DNA from: Parerythrobacter lutipelagi
Lineage (GTDB): Bacteria; Pseudomonadota; Alphaproteobacteria; Sphingomonadales; Sphingomonadaceae
Direction of reading: 5' to 3'
Assembly: GCF_005434975.1 (NCBI RefSeq)
Contig: NZ_SKCJ01000002.1
Coordinates: 1,331,322 to 1,395,321, forward strand
DNA: 64,000 nucleotides
Shown one piece after another: positions 7,694 through 16,548 of the stretch. The notes below the pieces were generated by a model. That model was not told the DNA's origin and did not search any database. It saw only the letters and a list, made by a program, of their open reading frames with translations. A program made the position numbers and the translations under genes. Numbering within the stretch: position 1 is the first letter of the stretch; every line of letters starts with the position of its first letter.

Positions 7694-8217
7694 CTGAAAA
7701 GACGACCCACTCGGACAAGGGAGGGGGCGGCAGCTACTGGCGATTCATGGCCATGGTGTCGACCTCGACCGTGATCATGTTCTTCCTGATGTATGCCAAC
7801 ACCTTTACCGTCGATGATCTTTTCTGGAGCGAAACGCGCTTCTGGATGATGTTTGTCATGGGCGCGATGATGATGGTTGTCATGCTGCTCTTCATGTGGG
7901 GCATGTACAAGGACCGGACCAAGAACTTCATTATTCTGGGCGTCGGCGCCTTCGTGTTCGCCCTCGCGCTGTGGCTGGTGCGCAGCCAGACCACCGTCGA
8001 CGATACCGAATATATGGCAGCGATGATCCCGCACCACTCGATCGCGATCATGACCAGCGAACGCGCGAGCCTGAAGGATCCTCGCGTGCGCGAACTCGCT
8101 CAGGCCATCATCGTCGCCCAGCGCCGCGAAATCGCCGAGATGAAATATCTCATCGACGATATCGAGCAGAACGGTCCTCGGACCGAAGAACGCCTGCCCG
8201 AGGAGATGCAGCCATGA
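7690..8217 (+). CDS. DUF305 membrane protein
   Basis: 175 residues. Three hydrophobic helices fill roughly residues 18-105 and contain a Met-rich run (FVMGAMMMVVMLLFMWGM). The C-terminal domain from about residue 110 has the DUF305 signature EYMAAMIPHHSIAIMTSE with the HH pair, followed by RELAQAIIVAQRREIAEMKYL. DUF305 proteins are ferritin-like helical proteins often found with copper genes; biochemical roles are mostly unproven. ATGA overlaps at both ends tie it to the channel-like gene and the lipoprotein gene. Confidence 0.87.
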   Translation: MTEKTTHSDKGGGGSYWRFMAMVSTSTVIMFFLMYANTFTVDDLFWSETRFWMMFVMGAMMMVVMLLFMWGMYKDRTKNFIILGVGAFVFALALWLVRSQTTVDDTEYMAAMIPHHSIAIMTSERASLKDPRVRELAQAIIVAQRREIAEMKYLIDDIEQNGPRTEERLPEEMQP

Positions 8218-8702
8218 ACAAGATAGCTTTCACGGCGCTCATCGCGCTACCGCTTGCCGCCTGCAATTCGAACACCGCTCCGGGCAACGACCGCGAAGCC
8301 CAGCTCGACCCGCCTGCCACTGCCGCGCCGATCGAGGATGCGGCCAGTGCACTGGCAAATGTTGACTCAGGCCTGATGCTTCCCGGGACCATGAATGACG
8401 CGGATCTTGCTGCTCTGGGCGCAGGACAGGCCTGCCAGTTCCGCCTGACCGAAGTGGCCTTTCCCTCATTTGTCTATGACGGCGACGGGGGCGGAGCAAT
8501 CAAGATCAATGGCAAATTGATCCCCGTCACTGCCGATGGCCCCGGCAGCTATTCGAACGGTGAGCTTCGGATCAGAACCCGCATGCTGGATGATGAAGGC
8601 GATGCGAGCCTGCAGATGCAGGAGATGATCGTGGCAGCGCCAAGAGCCAAGGATGAGTTTGGCTTTTGGGGCTATACCACCTGTCCAGCCGAGGGAGCCT
8701 GA
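8214..8702 (+). CDS. Lipoprotein of unknown function
   Basis: 162 residues beginning with a lipoprotein signal peptide (lipobox LAAC, Cys at about residue 18). The mature protein is acidic, with a conserved-looking core CQFRLTEVAFPSFVYDGDG and a near-C-terminal YTTCPAEG, giving two Cys that could pair. No known domain was recognised; proteins of this kind near metal genes are sometimes annotated DUF6692, which cannot be verified here. It is the last gene of the coupled chain that begins with the permease. Confidence 0.72.
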   Translation: MNKIAFTALIALPLAACNSNTAPGNDREAQLDPPATAAPIEDAASALANVDSGLMLPGTMNDADLAALGAGQACQFRLTEVAFPSFVYDGDGGGAIKINGKLIPVTADGPGSYSNGELRIRTRMLDDEGDASLQMQEMIVAAPRAKDEFGFWGYTTCPAEGA

Positions 8703-8795
8703 TACTGGCAGGGCGCATGGGCGGGCCGTCGGTTACCCCATGCGCCCGCGCCTCCGCCCTTCGTCGCCCTCACCAGTTTTAACAGGAACAAGCAG

Positions 8796-9500
8796 ATGAC
8801 CGATACGAGGCCCATCGCTGTCTTCGGCGCAGGCGGGAAGACCGGCACCGAGCTACTGAGGCATGCCCTTGCCCGGGACATACCGATCCGCGCCTTCGAA
8901 CACACGGTGCCCGGACCAGACGAGCGGGTGGGCGACTTCGAATATATCGAATGCGATGTGCTGTCGGACGATTTCGCTGGCGATCTCGATGGCTGCCGCG
9001 CGGTTATCTCGACCCTCGGTGTCGCTTTTGGTCCGGGCAATGCGATCGATCCACCGCCGCTTTATACCGATGGCACGCGCAACCTGCTCGGGGCGATGGC
9101 ACAGACGAAGATCGACCGCATTGCCGTGATCTCCGCTGCCTTTGTCGAACATCAGTCGAGCGTCCCGGCCTGGTTTGAGCTCACCGCCAAGCCTGCATTG
9201 TTCAATATACTCGAGCAGATGCGCGCCATGGAAGCGATGCTCAGCGACGCCCAAGGTATCAAATGGACGGCCGCACGGCCGGGCTGGCTGCTGGATGAGC
9301 CTTACACCGGCGATGCCGTCATTACGGACGAACGCTTGGCAGAAGGCTGTTTCCGCTGCCGTCATGCTGATCTAGCGGCGAGCCTGCTTGAATTCGTGTG
9401 CGAAGATACCTGGATCAACGCAAAGCCTGCCATCGGCAGGCCCGAAGCCGAACGTTTCGAAAGTCCTGCCGCCATCAAGGCCGAACTCGGGATCGATTAA
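8796..9500 (+). CDS. NAD(P)-binding NmrA/atypical SDR family protein
   Basis: 234 residues. The N-terminal Rossmann motif reads IAVFGAGGKTGTELLRHAL, a GxxGxxG dinucleotide site, followed by ECDVLSDDF and VISTLGVAFG as in NmrA-like atypical SDRs. The usual YxxxK catalytic pair is not apparent, so it may be a sensor or reductase of unknown substrate. It starts 93 bases after the lipoprotein gene and precedes the MBL-rhodanese gene; whether it belongs to the sulfur module is unclear. Confidence 0.82.
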   Translation: MTDTRPIAVFGAGGKTGTELLRHALARDIPIRAFEHTVPGPDERVGDFEYIECDVLSDDFAGDLDGCRAVISTLGVAFGPGNAIDPPPLYTDGTRNLLGAMAQTKIDRIAVISAAFVEHQSSVPAWFELTAKPALFNILEQMRAMEAMLSDAQGIKWTAARPGWLLDEPYTGDAVITDERLAEGCFRCRHADLAASLLEFVCEDTWINAKPAIGRPEAERFESPAAIKAELGID

Positions 9501-9520
9501 ACGTCGTAACATTTTTCAAT

Positions 9521-9544
9521 CTGTAACGAGCCCGAACGTTACAG
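9521..9544. repeat. 8-bp inverted repeat upstream of MBL-rhodanese gene
   Basis: CTGTAACG (9521-9528) and CGTTACAG (9537-9544) are perfect inverted copies around an 8-base centre, ending 27 bases before the start codon at 9572. There is no following T-run, so an operator is more likely than a terminator. A third partial copy, CGTAAC, occurs at 9505-9510. The binding protein is unknown. Confidence 0.45.
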
Positions 9545-9571
9545 ACTTTGAGCAACAGACAAGGAAGTCGC

Positions 9572-10924
9572 ATGTTTCTGGAGAAAATCAAAACCCCCGG
9601 TCTCTCACACCTTTCCTACATCATCGGCTCGGGCGGAAAGGCAGCGGTCATCGATCCGCGCCGGGACTGCGAGGTCTATGTCGAAAAGGCCCGGGCCGAA
9701 GGGCTGGAGATAACGCATATCTTCGAAACCCATCGCAATGAGGATCTGCTCAGCGGCTCGCCGATCTTGGCCAATTTGACAGGAGCCACGGTCTATCACG
9801 GGCCCAACGCGGCAGGCGAAGTCATCTTTGCCAGGACCGCGCGCGAAGGCGATTGTTTCGAGCTGGGTCAATTGAAGATCGAAGTGCTTGAAACACCTGG
9901 ACACACCGACGATCATCTCGCTTTCGTCATCCATGACAGCGAATATTCCGAGGGGCCGGTCGGCGTCTTTACCGGCGATGCCCTGTTCGTCGGCGATGTC
10001 GGGCGCACCGATTTCTATCCCGAGCGCAAGGAAGAAGTCGCGGGCCTTCTATTCGACTCCCTGCAGAAACTTTGCGGCCTCGGCGATCAGGCGATTATCT
10101 ACCCGGCGCATGGTGCGGGCTCGGTCTGCGGGTCGGGAATGGCGGACCGGGAATTCTCGACAATCGGCCACGAGCGGCGCAACAACCCGCGCCTGCGCAT
10201 CTCCGACCGCGACGAGTTCATCGAGGCGAAGGTAGCAGAGCACCACTACCAGCCGCCCTATTTCCGGCTGATGGAGCGGCTCAACCTTGCAGGGTCCGAT
10301 GCCGCGCCGCGCGTCATGCGGCCAAGGCGTCTGGGGCTGGAAGACCTTAGCGAGAGCGGCGCCGATCACCTGGTCGATGTGCGCGAGCCGCTCGCCTACG
10401 CTGCCGGCCATCTGCCGGGTGCCATGTGCCTTCCGGTTGGAATGATACCGGCCTTTGCCGGATGGTTCCTCGGTGAAGGCGACAGGATCGCCCTCATTGC
10501 TTCCGAGGAAGGCCAGCTAGCCCAGGCCATGGCCCATCTGGTGCGCATCGGTCTCGATAATGTTGTGGGCGGCTATGTCGGCGTGGTTCCAGCCGCCGCA
10601 CAGGGCAAAGCGATGCGCAGCATTCCCATGATTGGCACCGAGGAAGTCGCGCGCAGGCTCGATCAAGACAGCGGCGAGTGGACCTTGCTCGACGTGCGCG
10701 ACGCGGACGAACGGCAAGAAGCAAGCATCGACGGCTCAGGACATATCTATGTCGGTGAGCTCAACACGCGGTGGGAAGAGCTCGACCGCGACCGCCACTA
10801 CACGCTGATGTGCGCGAGCGGCATGCGGGCGAGCGTTGCGGCGGGTTGGCTGGCCAGCAAGGGTTTCGAGCACCTCGATATCTATCTGGGCTCTATGGGG
10901 GCGTGGACAAACGCCTCCGGCTGA
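9572..10924 (+). CDS. MBL-fold persulfide dioxygenase-like protein with two rhodanese domains
   Basis: 450 residues. Residues 1-245 are a metallo-beta-lactamase fold of the ETHE1/PDO type with iron-binding elements ETPGHTDDHL, TGDALFVGDVGRTDF and YPAHGAG. The usual THxHxDH block is replaced by ETHRNEDLLSG, so the first metal-binding motif is altered. Two rhodanese modules follow (about 265-350 and 355-448). The first has SEEGQL where the catalytic loop should be and lacks Cys; the second has CASGMRAS with the active Cys. The likely role is persulfide or thiosulfate handling in sulfide detoxification. AAGGAAG precedes ATG 9572. Confidence 0.87.
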   Translation: MFLEKIKTPGLSHLSYIIGSGGKAAVIDPRRDCEVYVEKARAEGLEITHIFETHRNEDLLSGSPILANLTGATVYHGPNAAGEVIFARTAREGDCFELGQLKIEVLETPGHTDDHLAFVIHDSEYSEGPVGVFTGDALFVGDVGRTDFYPERKEEVAGLLFDSLQKLCGLGDQAIIYPAHGAGSVCGSGMADREFSTIGHERRNNPRLRISDRDEFIEAKVAEHHYQPPYFRLMERLNLAGSDAAPRVMRPRRLGLEDLSESGADHLVDVREPLAYAAGHLPGAMCLPVGMIPAFAGWFLGEGDRIALIASEEGQLAQAMAHLVRIGLDNVVGGYVGVVPAAAQGKAMRSIPMIGTEEVARRLDQDSGEWTLLDVRDADERQEASIDGSGHIYVGELNTRWEELDRDRHYTLMCASGMRASVAAGWLASKGFEHLDIYLGSMGAWTNASG

Positions 10925-10949
10925 AGCGCCAAAATCTTGAAAAGCAAGC

Positions 10950-10971
10950 CAAAATCTTTTGCGAGATTTTG
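10950..10971. terminator. Possible bidirectional terminator hairpin
   Basis: CAAAATCT (10950-10957) pairs with AGATTTTG (10964-10971) around a 6-base loop. It sits between two converging genes, 25 bases after the stop at 10924 and 31 before the stop at 11003. An 11-bp direct repeat (GCCAAAATCTT) at 10928-10938 and 10948-10958 overlaps it. The stem is AT-rich, so termination is only moderately supported. Confidence 0.4.
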
Positions 10972-11002
10972 CTCGTATGTGGTAGGTGAGCTTGCTCTTC
11001 GC

Positions 11003-11449
11003 TCAACGAGCAGCGCGACCGGGCGCTTTATCCATCGAGTGACTTCCTGGTCCTCGAACGAAGACGAATGCCAGCGCCCCCAGGATAGCGATATTTTTGA
11101 GCAAAGGACCTGTGTGACCTGGGGCGATATGGATCGCAAGAGTTATCGGAACGAGGGTAAGAAATAACGCGGTGCATGAGAGCCGGGTCATCCACCCCAA
11201 GGCCAGTGATGTTCCTGCACCGATGAAAACCAAGCCAGACAGCCACAAAAGAATGGACGCATCTCCAATTAGAGCAACGTGATCTTTCCATGGCGACAAT
11301 GCCATCCGGCCCAGCATATATTCATGCGCAAGAAAATGCCCCAATCCGCCTATGATGAATATGAGGCTCAAACAGAGGCGGAAGACCGGATCGATCAATC
11401 GCACTTTTGCGGCCCATGTCGCTAGGCTGTTTTCCATATTCCGGATCAT
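11003..11449 (-). CDS. DoxX-family membrane protein
   Basis: 148 residues with four hydrophobic helices. The sequence RLCLSLIFIIGGLGHFLAHE and the later FIGAGTSLALGW and KNIAILGALAFVF follow the DoxX pattern. DoxX-like proteins take part in thiosulfate and redox metabolism in the membrane. It is the third gene of the minus-strand DUF442-blh-doxX operon under the BigR-type operator, 40 bases after blh. Confidence 0.82.
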   Translation of the reverse strand: MIRNMENSLATWAAKVRLIDPVFRLCLSLIFIIGGLGHFLAHEYMLGRMALSPWKDHVALIGDASILLWLSGLVFIGAGTSLALGWMTRLSCTALFLTLVPITLAIHIAPGHTGPLLKNIAILGALAFVFVRGPGSHSMDKAPGRAAR

Positions 11450-11489
11450 AGAGTTCTTTCCCCCTCAGGTTGATACGTCGATGGCAGAC

Positions 11490-12398
11490 TTATTGGGTGC
11501 GCGGACCAGTTTCTTCGGGAGGCGTCTGTGGTTCACCCAAAACGTTGACCGGCAGTTTCAGATAGATCGTACCGTTTCCTTCTGCGCGAGGCATATTCCC
11601 TCCGCGAATGTTGACCTGGATTGATGGCAGGATGAGGCGCGGCATACCCAGCTGGTTGTCGCGCTCCTCACGCATGGCTACAAATGCATTCTCGTCGACC
11701 CCGGCATGGATATGAATGTTGCTGTGCTTTTGTTCTTTCACCGTCGTTTCCCATTGGTGCTGCGAGCGGCCCTCCGGCAGGTAGTCGTGGCACATAAACA
11801 GCCGCGTCTCCTCCGGTAGCTCGAAAATCCGGCGAATAGAGCGATAGAGCGTGCGTGCATCGCCGCCGGGAAAATCGGCCCGCGCCGTGCCGTAATCGGG
11901 CATGAACAGCGTATCGCCGACAAAGGCGGCGTCTCCGATAACATAGGTCATGCACGCGGGCGTATGTCCCGGCGTATGGAGTGCCTGGGCCGATATGGCG
12001 CCTAGGTCAAAGCTGTCATTATCGGCAAACAAATGGTCGAACTGGCGTCCATCGCGTGGCAGGTCCACTCCGGCATTGAATATCGGCCCGAAGGTGTTCT
12101 GCGTGACGGTGATCTCGCTACCAATAGCAAGTTTGCCGCCTAGTGCGCGGCGGATGTAGGGTGCGGCGGAAAGGTGATCGGCATGGACATGGGTTTCCAG
12201 GATCCACTCGCACTTGAAATCCATTTGCCGGACGAATTCGATCACTTTATCGGCGGACTTAGTCGCCGTTCGCGCCGCTGCGGCATCGAAATCGAGCACC
12301 GGATCGATCACCGCGCACGCCTTGGTTGCAGGATCGGACACGACATAGGTCACGGTGTTCGTGTTCGTGTCGAAAAATGCCTCTATGTCGGGTTTCAT
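11490..12398 (-). CDS. blh: Persulfide dioxygenase-like MBL-fold hydrolase (Blh)
   Basis: 302 residues. The metal ligands of the ETHE1/Blh family are all visible: ETHVHADHLSAAPY (HxHxDH), LHTPGHTPACMTYV, GDTLFMPDYGTARADFPGG and MCHDYLP. ETHE1-type enzymes oxidise glutathione persulfide to sulfite and GSH. It sits between DUF442 and doxX, the content expected of a BigR regulon, and is transcribed away from the regulator. In many relatives DUF442 is fused to this protein; here it is a separate upstream gene. Confidence 0.9.
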   Translation of the reverse strand: MKPDIEAFFDTNTNTVTYVVSDPATKACAVIDPVLDFDAAAARTATKSADKVIEFVRQMDFKCEWILETHVHADHLSAAPYIRRALGGKLAIGSEITVTQNTFGPIFNAGVDLPRDGRQFDHLFADNDSFDLGAISAQALHTPGHTPACMTYVIGDAAFVGDTLFMPDYGTARADFPGGDARTLYRSIRRIFELPEETRLFMCHDYLPEGRSQHQWETTVKEQKHSNIHIHAGVDENAFVAMREERDNQLGMPRLILPSIQVNIRGGNMPRAEGNGTIYLKLPVNVLGEPQTPPEETGPRTQ

Positions 12399-12442
12399 CG
12401 AATAGTCTTTTCGTATGCTGGTTGAGAGCGGTTCTGCGTAGG

Positions 12443-12895
12443 TCAGTCCTGCGCCCGGTCGACGTAATTACGGACGAAGTTTTCCAGCGCCGGTTCGTCG
12501 CACACGAAGCCCATATCCGCCGCCTTCTGTAGGGTCGCATCGCCGCTCATTCCCTGCTGCGACGCCAGATGCATTATTGTGAAGGCTCCTGCGCGCTTGC
12601 CCGAGGCGCAATGGACCAGCACCGGCTTCGGAAGCGCTTCGACACTGGCCCTGAACTCATCGACGAGCTCGTCCGATATGGTGCCGCCCGCCACCGGCAA
12701 GTGACAATATTCAAGGCCGAGCGATGCCACCACTTCACCTTCGCGGTCCGGGGCGAGAGGCTGATCCGCCTCATCCTGGCAGCGCAGGTTGACGACCGCC
12801 TTGTAACCATCCTCCGCCAATGCGCGCAGGTCGCCCTCGGAAGGCGGAGCGGTCGAGACGGCGAATCTGCCATTGAGGATCTTGATTTGGGTCAT
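12443..12895 (-). CDS. DUF442/TIGR01244-family phosphatase-like sulfurtransferase
   Basis: 150 residues. The P-loop reads VLVHCASGKRAG, the Cys-(x)4-Arg version of the tyrosine-phosphatase loop found in DUF442 (Blh N-terminal) proteins. YKAVVNLRCQDEADQPL earlier is also typical. The family is believed to act in sulfide/persulfide metabolism rather than as a true phosphatase. First gene of the minus-strand operon; its promoter at 12964-12992 overlaps the inverted repeat shared with the regulator gene. Confidence 0.88.
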   Translation of the reverse strand: MTQIKILNGRFAVSTAPPSEGDLRALAEDGYKAVVNLRCQDEADQPLAPDREGEVVASLGLEYCHLPVAGGTISDELVDEFRASVEALPKPVLVHCASGKRAGAFTIMHLASQQGMSGDATLQKAADMGFVCDEPALENFVRNYVDRAQD

Positions 12896-12963
12896 AAGGC
12901 ATCATCCTGGTTCAGGTTCAAAGGTCCGGGTCCGCGATTGCGCGGCAGCAGATTACGATTGAC

Positions 12964-12999
12964 TTTATATTCATACCTTCGCATATATGCAAGTATGAA
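12964..12999. promoter_or_regulatory. BigR/SqrR-type operator overlapping divergent promoters and regulator start codon
   Basis: TTCATAC (12970-12976) and GTATGAA (12993-12999) form a perfect 7-bp inverted repeat 16 bases apart, with the small palindrome GCATATATGC (12981-12990) between them. On the minus strand a strong promoter is readable: -35 TTGCAT (12992-12987), 17-bp spacer, -10 TATAAA (12969-12964), facing DUF442. On the plus strand TTGACT (12959-12964) could be a -35 for the regulator. The right arm contains the regulator ATG (12995), so binding would block both directions, including autoregulation. Confidence 0.65.
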
Positions 13000-13324
13000 A
13001 GCCGAAGATATTCGCGATCAAGCCGAAAAGGCGGTGGCATTGCTCAAGGCGCTGGGCAGCCACAACCGCCTGATGATCGCCTGCCAATTGGTTGAAGGCG
13101 AGCGCAGCGTGGGCGAGCTGGCCGAACTGCTGGAACTTCGGGAAACCGTGGTTTCGCAGCATCTGGCGCTTATGCGGAAGGATGGCCTGGTCGCAGCGCG
13201 GCGCGATGGCCGCACGATCCATTATTCGCTTTGCGGCGATGCGCCGCGCCGGGTGCTGGAAACGCTCTACGCCATCTATTGCAGCTCCGCCGACGATACG
13301 ACCGGTCCAGCAGACGGCCATTGA
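12995..13324 (+). CDS. bigR: ArsR-family persulfide-responsive repressor (BigR/SqrR-like)
   Basis: 109 residues with an ArsR winged helix (recognition helix in ETVVSQHLALMRKDGLVAAR). Two Cys, C30 and C96, are 66 residues apart, the same spacing as the sulfide-sensing Cys pair of SqrR (C41/C107) and BigR. The metal site of ArsR/SmtB (CVC box) is absent. SqrR/BigR proteins release DNA when persulfide links the two Cys. No ribosome-binding site is evident before ATG 12995 and the operator covers the start, which would fit a leaderless or very short-leader message. It is divergent from DUF442-blh-doxX and followed by a sulfite/sulfur exporter. Confidence 0.88.
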   Translation: MKAEDIRDQAEKAVALLKALGSHNRLMIACQLVEGERSVGELAELLELRETVVSQHLALMRKDGLVAARRDGRTIHYSLCGDAPRRVLETLYAIYCSSADDTTGPADGH

Positions 13325-13355
13325 ACAGGCTTTCAGTTATGTTGGACAATCCCGG

Positions 13356-14159
13356 ATGATGGATATCGGCGTCATCGTGGCGCTCCTATCGCTTACCTCG
13401 GGCCTCCTCGTGGGCTTTTCGCTTGGACTACTCGGCGGTGGGGGATCGATCCTCGCAGTGCCGTTGCTTGTGTATGTCGTCGGTGTTCACGACACCCATG
13501 TCGCTATCGCCACGTCCGCTGCTGCGGTGGCGGCCAGCGCCTTGGCAAACTTATTGTTCCATGCGCGAGGCGGCAATGTGAAGTGGCGCTGCGCAGGCCT
13601 ATTCGCAGCATTCGGCGTTGTCGGAGCTGCCGCCGGATCAAGCCTGGGAAAAATTACATCGGGCGATCTGCTTTTGGGCCTGTTCGGTCTGGTGATGATT
13701 GTCGTCGGCCTCTCGATGCTGCGCGAGAAATCGGGCGGATCCGACCCGGATGTCCAGCTCACCCGAGCCACGGCGCTGCGCCTCACCCCGCGCCTCGCGT
13801 TCGGAGGATTGCTGGTAGGCGGACTGTCCGGTTTCTTCGGTATCGGCGGGGGCTTTCTGGTGGTGCCGGGTCTGGTTGCCGCGACGGCCATGCCGATTCT
13901 CAACGCGATCGGCTCCTCGCTGGTCTCTGTAGCCGCTTTCGGTACGACCACAGCCGCCAATTACGCCCTCGACGGACTCGTCGATTGGGAGATTGCCGCG
14001 TTTTTCATCGGCGGCGGCGGTATAGGCGGCTGGCTGGGTACTCGCGCATCGAACCTGTTGGCTAAGCGCAAACGAGCGCTGAACTTTATATTCGCGGCGG
14101 TCATCATCCTCGTTGGCATCTTCATAAGCGGCCAATGGGCGATAACAGCCATAACGTGA
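13356..14159 (+). CDS. TSUP (TauE/SafE) family sulfur-compound exporter
   Basis: 267 residues with about eight hydrophobic helices in two homologous halves. Both halves carry the TSUP glycine-rich motif: GLLGGGGSILAVPLLVY near residue 25 and FFGIGGGFLVVPGL near residue 160. TSUP proteins move sulfite, thiosulfate or sulfoacetate. It follows the BigR-like regulator by 31 bases and is very likely co-transcribed, so export of sulfite made by the persulfide dioxygenase is a reasonable role. ATG 13356 was chosen since the first helix begins right after it. Confidence 0.9.
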   Translation: MMDIGVIVALLSLTSGLLVGFSLGLLGGGGSILAVPLLVYVVGVHDTHVAIATSAAAVAASALANLLFHARGGNVKWRCAGLFAAFGVVGAAAGSSLGKITSGDLLLGLFGLVMIVVGLSMLREKSGGSDPDVQLTRATALRLTPRLAFGGLLVGGLSGFFGIGGGFLVVPGLVAATAMPILNAIGSSLVSVAAFGTTTAANYALDGLVDWEIAAFFIGGGGIGGWLGTRASNLLAKRKRALNFIFAAVIILVGIFISGQWAITAIT

Positions 14160-14205
14160 TCGCTGCCTTTTCGAACCGAATTGTCCGAAGGATCAACACT
14201 GCTGT

Positions 14206-16536
14206 TCACCGGGCGAAGCTCAAGCCGCGCAGACGCAGGGCGTTGCCGATCACAGACACCGAAGACAAGCTCATCGCCGCTGCCGCGATCATCGGGCTGA
14301 GTAGCACTCCGAAGAATGGAAACAGTACGCCTGCTGCGACCGGAATGCCGAGCGTATTGTAAGCGAAGGCGAAAAACAGGTTCTGCCGGATGTTGCGCAT
14401 CGTTCCGCGCGACAGCACGGTGGCCTGCACCACTCCTGTCAAATCACCACGAACCAGTGTGACCCCGGCGCTTTCGATCGCCACATCGGTACCAGTGCCC
14501 ATGGCAATACCAACATCGGCGGCAGCCAGCGCAGGAGCATCGTTGATCCCGTCCCCGGCCATGCCGACCCGGCGACCTTGCGCTTTCAGCTCTTCGATCT
14601 TGCGGTGCTTGTCTTCGGGCGAGACATTGGCGTGTACCTCGTCGATACCCATTTCGCGCGCGACCGCTTCGGCAGTGCCGCGGCTGTCGCCCGTGAGCAT
14701 AACGACCCGGATATCGCGCTTGTGCAGAGCCGCAATGGCCGCTGCACTGGTAGGCTTGATCGGATCGGCCACCGCGATGAGCCCTGCCGGACGGCCATCG
14801 AACGCAACGAACATCACCGTCTGACCCTGCTTGCGGCCATTTTCGGCCGAGCCGAGCCAGGCCTCGTCATCGATCCCGACGCGCCGCATCATCTTTTCGT
14901 TGCCGATCGCAACCCGGCCCCCCTGGACATTGGCTTCAACACCTTCCCCGGTCGTCGAAGCGAGATCCGTGGCATTGGCGGGCGAGACGCCGCGCGCTTT
15001 TGCGCCTTCGACGATGGCATGGGCCAGCGGATGCTCGCTGCCCATTTCGACACCTGCAACCGCTGCCAGGAATTCAGTTTCGTCGATGCCGTCTGCAGGC
15101 TTCACCGCCACCAGATCGGGCTTGCCTATCGTCAACGTGCCGGTCTTGTCGACCACCAGCGTATCGATCTTCTCGAGTGTCTCCAGCGCTTCGGCATTGC
15201 GGATCAGGATGCCGTGCTGGGCACCCTTGCCTGTGCCTGTCATGATCGACATCGGCGTAGCGAGGCCAAGCGCGCAGGGACAAGCGATGATCAGGACCGC
15301 AATGGCATTGACCAATGCGTAGGCAAGCGCAGGGGCGGGACCCCAGATTGCCCAGACCACGAAGGTGGCGATGGCGATCACAACCACCGCAGGCACAAAC
15401 CAGCCAGCCACCTGATCGGCGAGCCGCTGGATCGGTGCGCGGCTGCGCTGCGCGTCGGCCACCATCTGGACGATCTTGGACAGCATCGTGTCCTTGCCCA
15501 CGCCGGTTGCGCGCATGACGAACCCTCCAGTCTGGTTGACCGTGCCGCCGATGACAATGTCGCCAGCCTGTTTGGCGACCGGAAGCGGTTCGCCGCTGAT
15601 CATGGATTCATCGATCGCGCTCGATCCCTCCTCGATTTCGCCATCGACGGGAACCTTGTCGCCGGGTCGAACGCGCAGACGATCGCCTGTGGTTAGCTGA
15701 TCGAGCGGCACCTCGCGCTCGTCGCCTGAGCCAAAGATCTTGACCGCGCTGGGCGGTGCCAGCTCGAGCAGTGCGCGCAAGGCGCTCGAGGTCGAACCCC
15801 TGGCCTTGAGCTCGAGGACCTGTCCGAGCAGAACGAGCGTCGTGATGACCGCTGCCGCCTCGAAATAGACCCCGACCCGTCCCGAATGGTCGCGGAACGC
15901 TGCAGGGAACAGATCGGGCGCGACCGTCGCCACGACGCTAAAAAGATAGGCGATGGCCACGCCGAACCCGATCAGGGTGAACATGTTGAGATTGCGCGTC
16001 TTGAGCGACTGGATGGCCCGAACGAAGAACGGCCAGGCGCCCCATAGAACCACCGGGGTTGCGAGCGCAAATTGCGCCCACTGCGCCCAGGCCGGTTCTA
16101 TCAGACGGTCGAAACTGAGCCCCGGTGCCATGTCGCTCATCGCATAGACGAACAGAGGCAGCGTGAGCAGCGCGCTCCACCAGAACCTACGCAGCATGTC
16201 GACCAGTTCGGGGTCGGGGCCATCGCCCAGCGAAACGGTTTCCGGTTCGAGCGCCATGCCGCAAATCGGGCATGAACCCGGCCCGGGCTGGCGGATTTCA
16301 GGGTGCATCGGACAGGTGTAGATCGTGCCTTCGGGCACATCCTCGACCGCGTCGAGATGCGCGCCCGAGAGATAGAGCTCGGGATCGGTGACGAACTTGT
16401 CGTGACAGCGCGGCGAACAGAAATAGTGTGTCGCGCCCTCATGCGTCGCGATATGCTGAGCCCCGTCGATTGCAACGCTCATGCCGCATACCGGGTCGAT
16501 CGCGGTACCCTCGATCACACTCTGGTCCTTGCTCAT
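14206..16536 (-). CDS. Cu(+)-exporting P1B-1-type ATPase with YHS and CPMHP N-terminal domains
   Basis: 776 residues. The N-terminus has a YHS domain ([19 protein letters not shown]; about residues 13-58) and a heavy-metal-binding segment [10 protein letters not shown]...CPICGMAL (about 73-97), with no classical HMA domain (CxxC). The core shows SGEP (TGES-type loop), the transport motif [10 protein letters not shown] near residue 418, DKTGTLT, HP in SEHPLAHA and [10 protein letters not shown]. The last helices carry YN (AYNTLG) and MSLSS, the P1B-1 signature for Cu(+)/Ag(+). Called CopA in E. coli naming; the symbol is left blank to avoid confusion with the oxidase copA. Last gene of the cus operon. 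Confidence 0.94.
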   Translation of the reverse strand: MSKDQSVIEGTAIDPVCGMSVAIDGAQHIATHEGATHYFCSPRCHDKFVTDPELYLSGAHLDAVEDVPEGTIYTCPMHPEIRQPGPGSCPICGMALEPETVSLGDGPDPELVDMLRRFWWSALLTLPLFVYAMSDMAPGLSFDRLIEPAWAQWAQFALATPVVLWGAWPFFVRAIQSLKTRNLNMFTLIGFGVAIAYLFSVVATVAPDLFPAAFRDHSGRVGVYFEAAAVITTLVLLGQVLELKARGSTSSALRALLELAPPSAVKIFGSGDEREVPLDQLTTGDRLRVRPGDKVPVDGEIEEGSSAIDESMISGEPLPVAKQAGDIVIGGTVNQTGGFVMRATGVGKDTMLSKIVQMVADAQRSRAPIQRLADQVAGWFVPAVVVIAIATFVVWAIWGPAPALAYALVNAIAVLIIACPCALGLATPMSIMTGTGKGAQHGILIRNAEALETLEKIDTLVVDKTGTLTIGKPDLVAVKPADGIDETEFLAAVAGVEMGSEHPLAHAIVEGAKARGVSPANATDLASTTGEGVEANVQGGRVAIGNEKMMRRVGIDDEAWLGSAENGRKQGQTVMFVAFDGRPAGLIAVADPIKPTSAAAIAALHKRDIRVVMLTGDSRGTAEAVAREMGIDEVHANVSPEDKHRKIEELKAQGRRVGMAGDGINDAPALAAADVGIAMGTGTDVAIESAGVTLVRGDLTGVVQATVLSRGTMRNIRQNLFFAFAYNTLGIPVAAGVLFPFFGVLLSPMIAAAAMSLSSVSVIGNALRLRGLSFAR

Positions 16537-16548
16537 CGCCTGTCCTTC

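Noticed and set aside
10921..11002. Repeated AAAATCTT elements as possible iterons
   Set aside because: Only two direct copies and one inverted copy, better explained by a terminator-like hairpin between converging genes.
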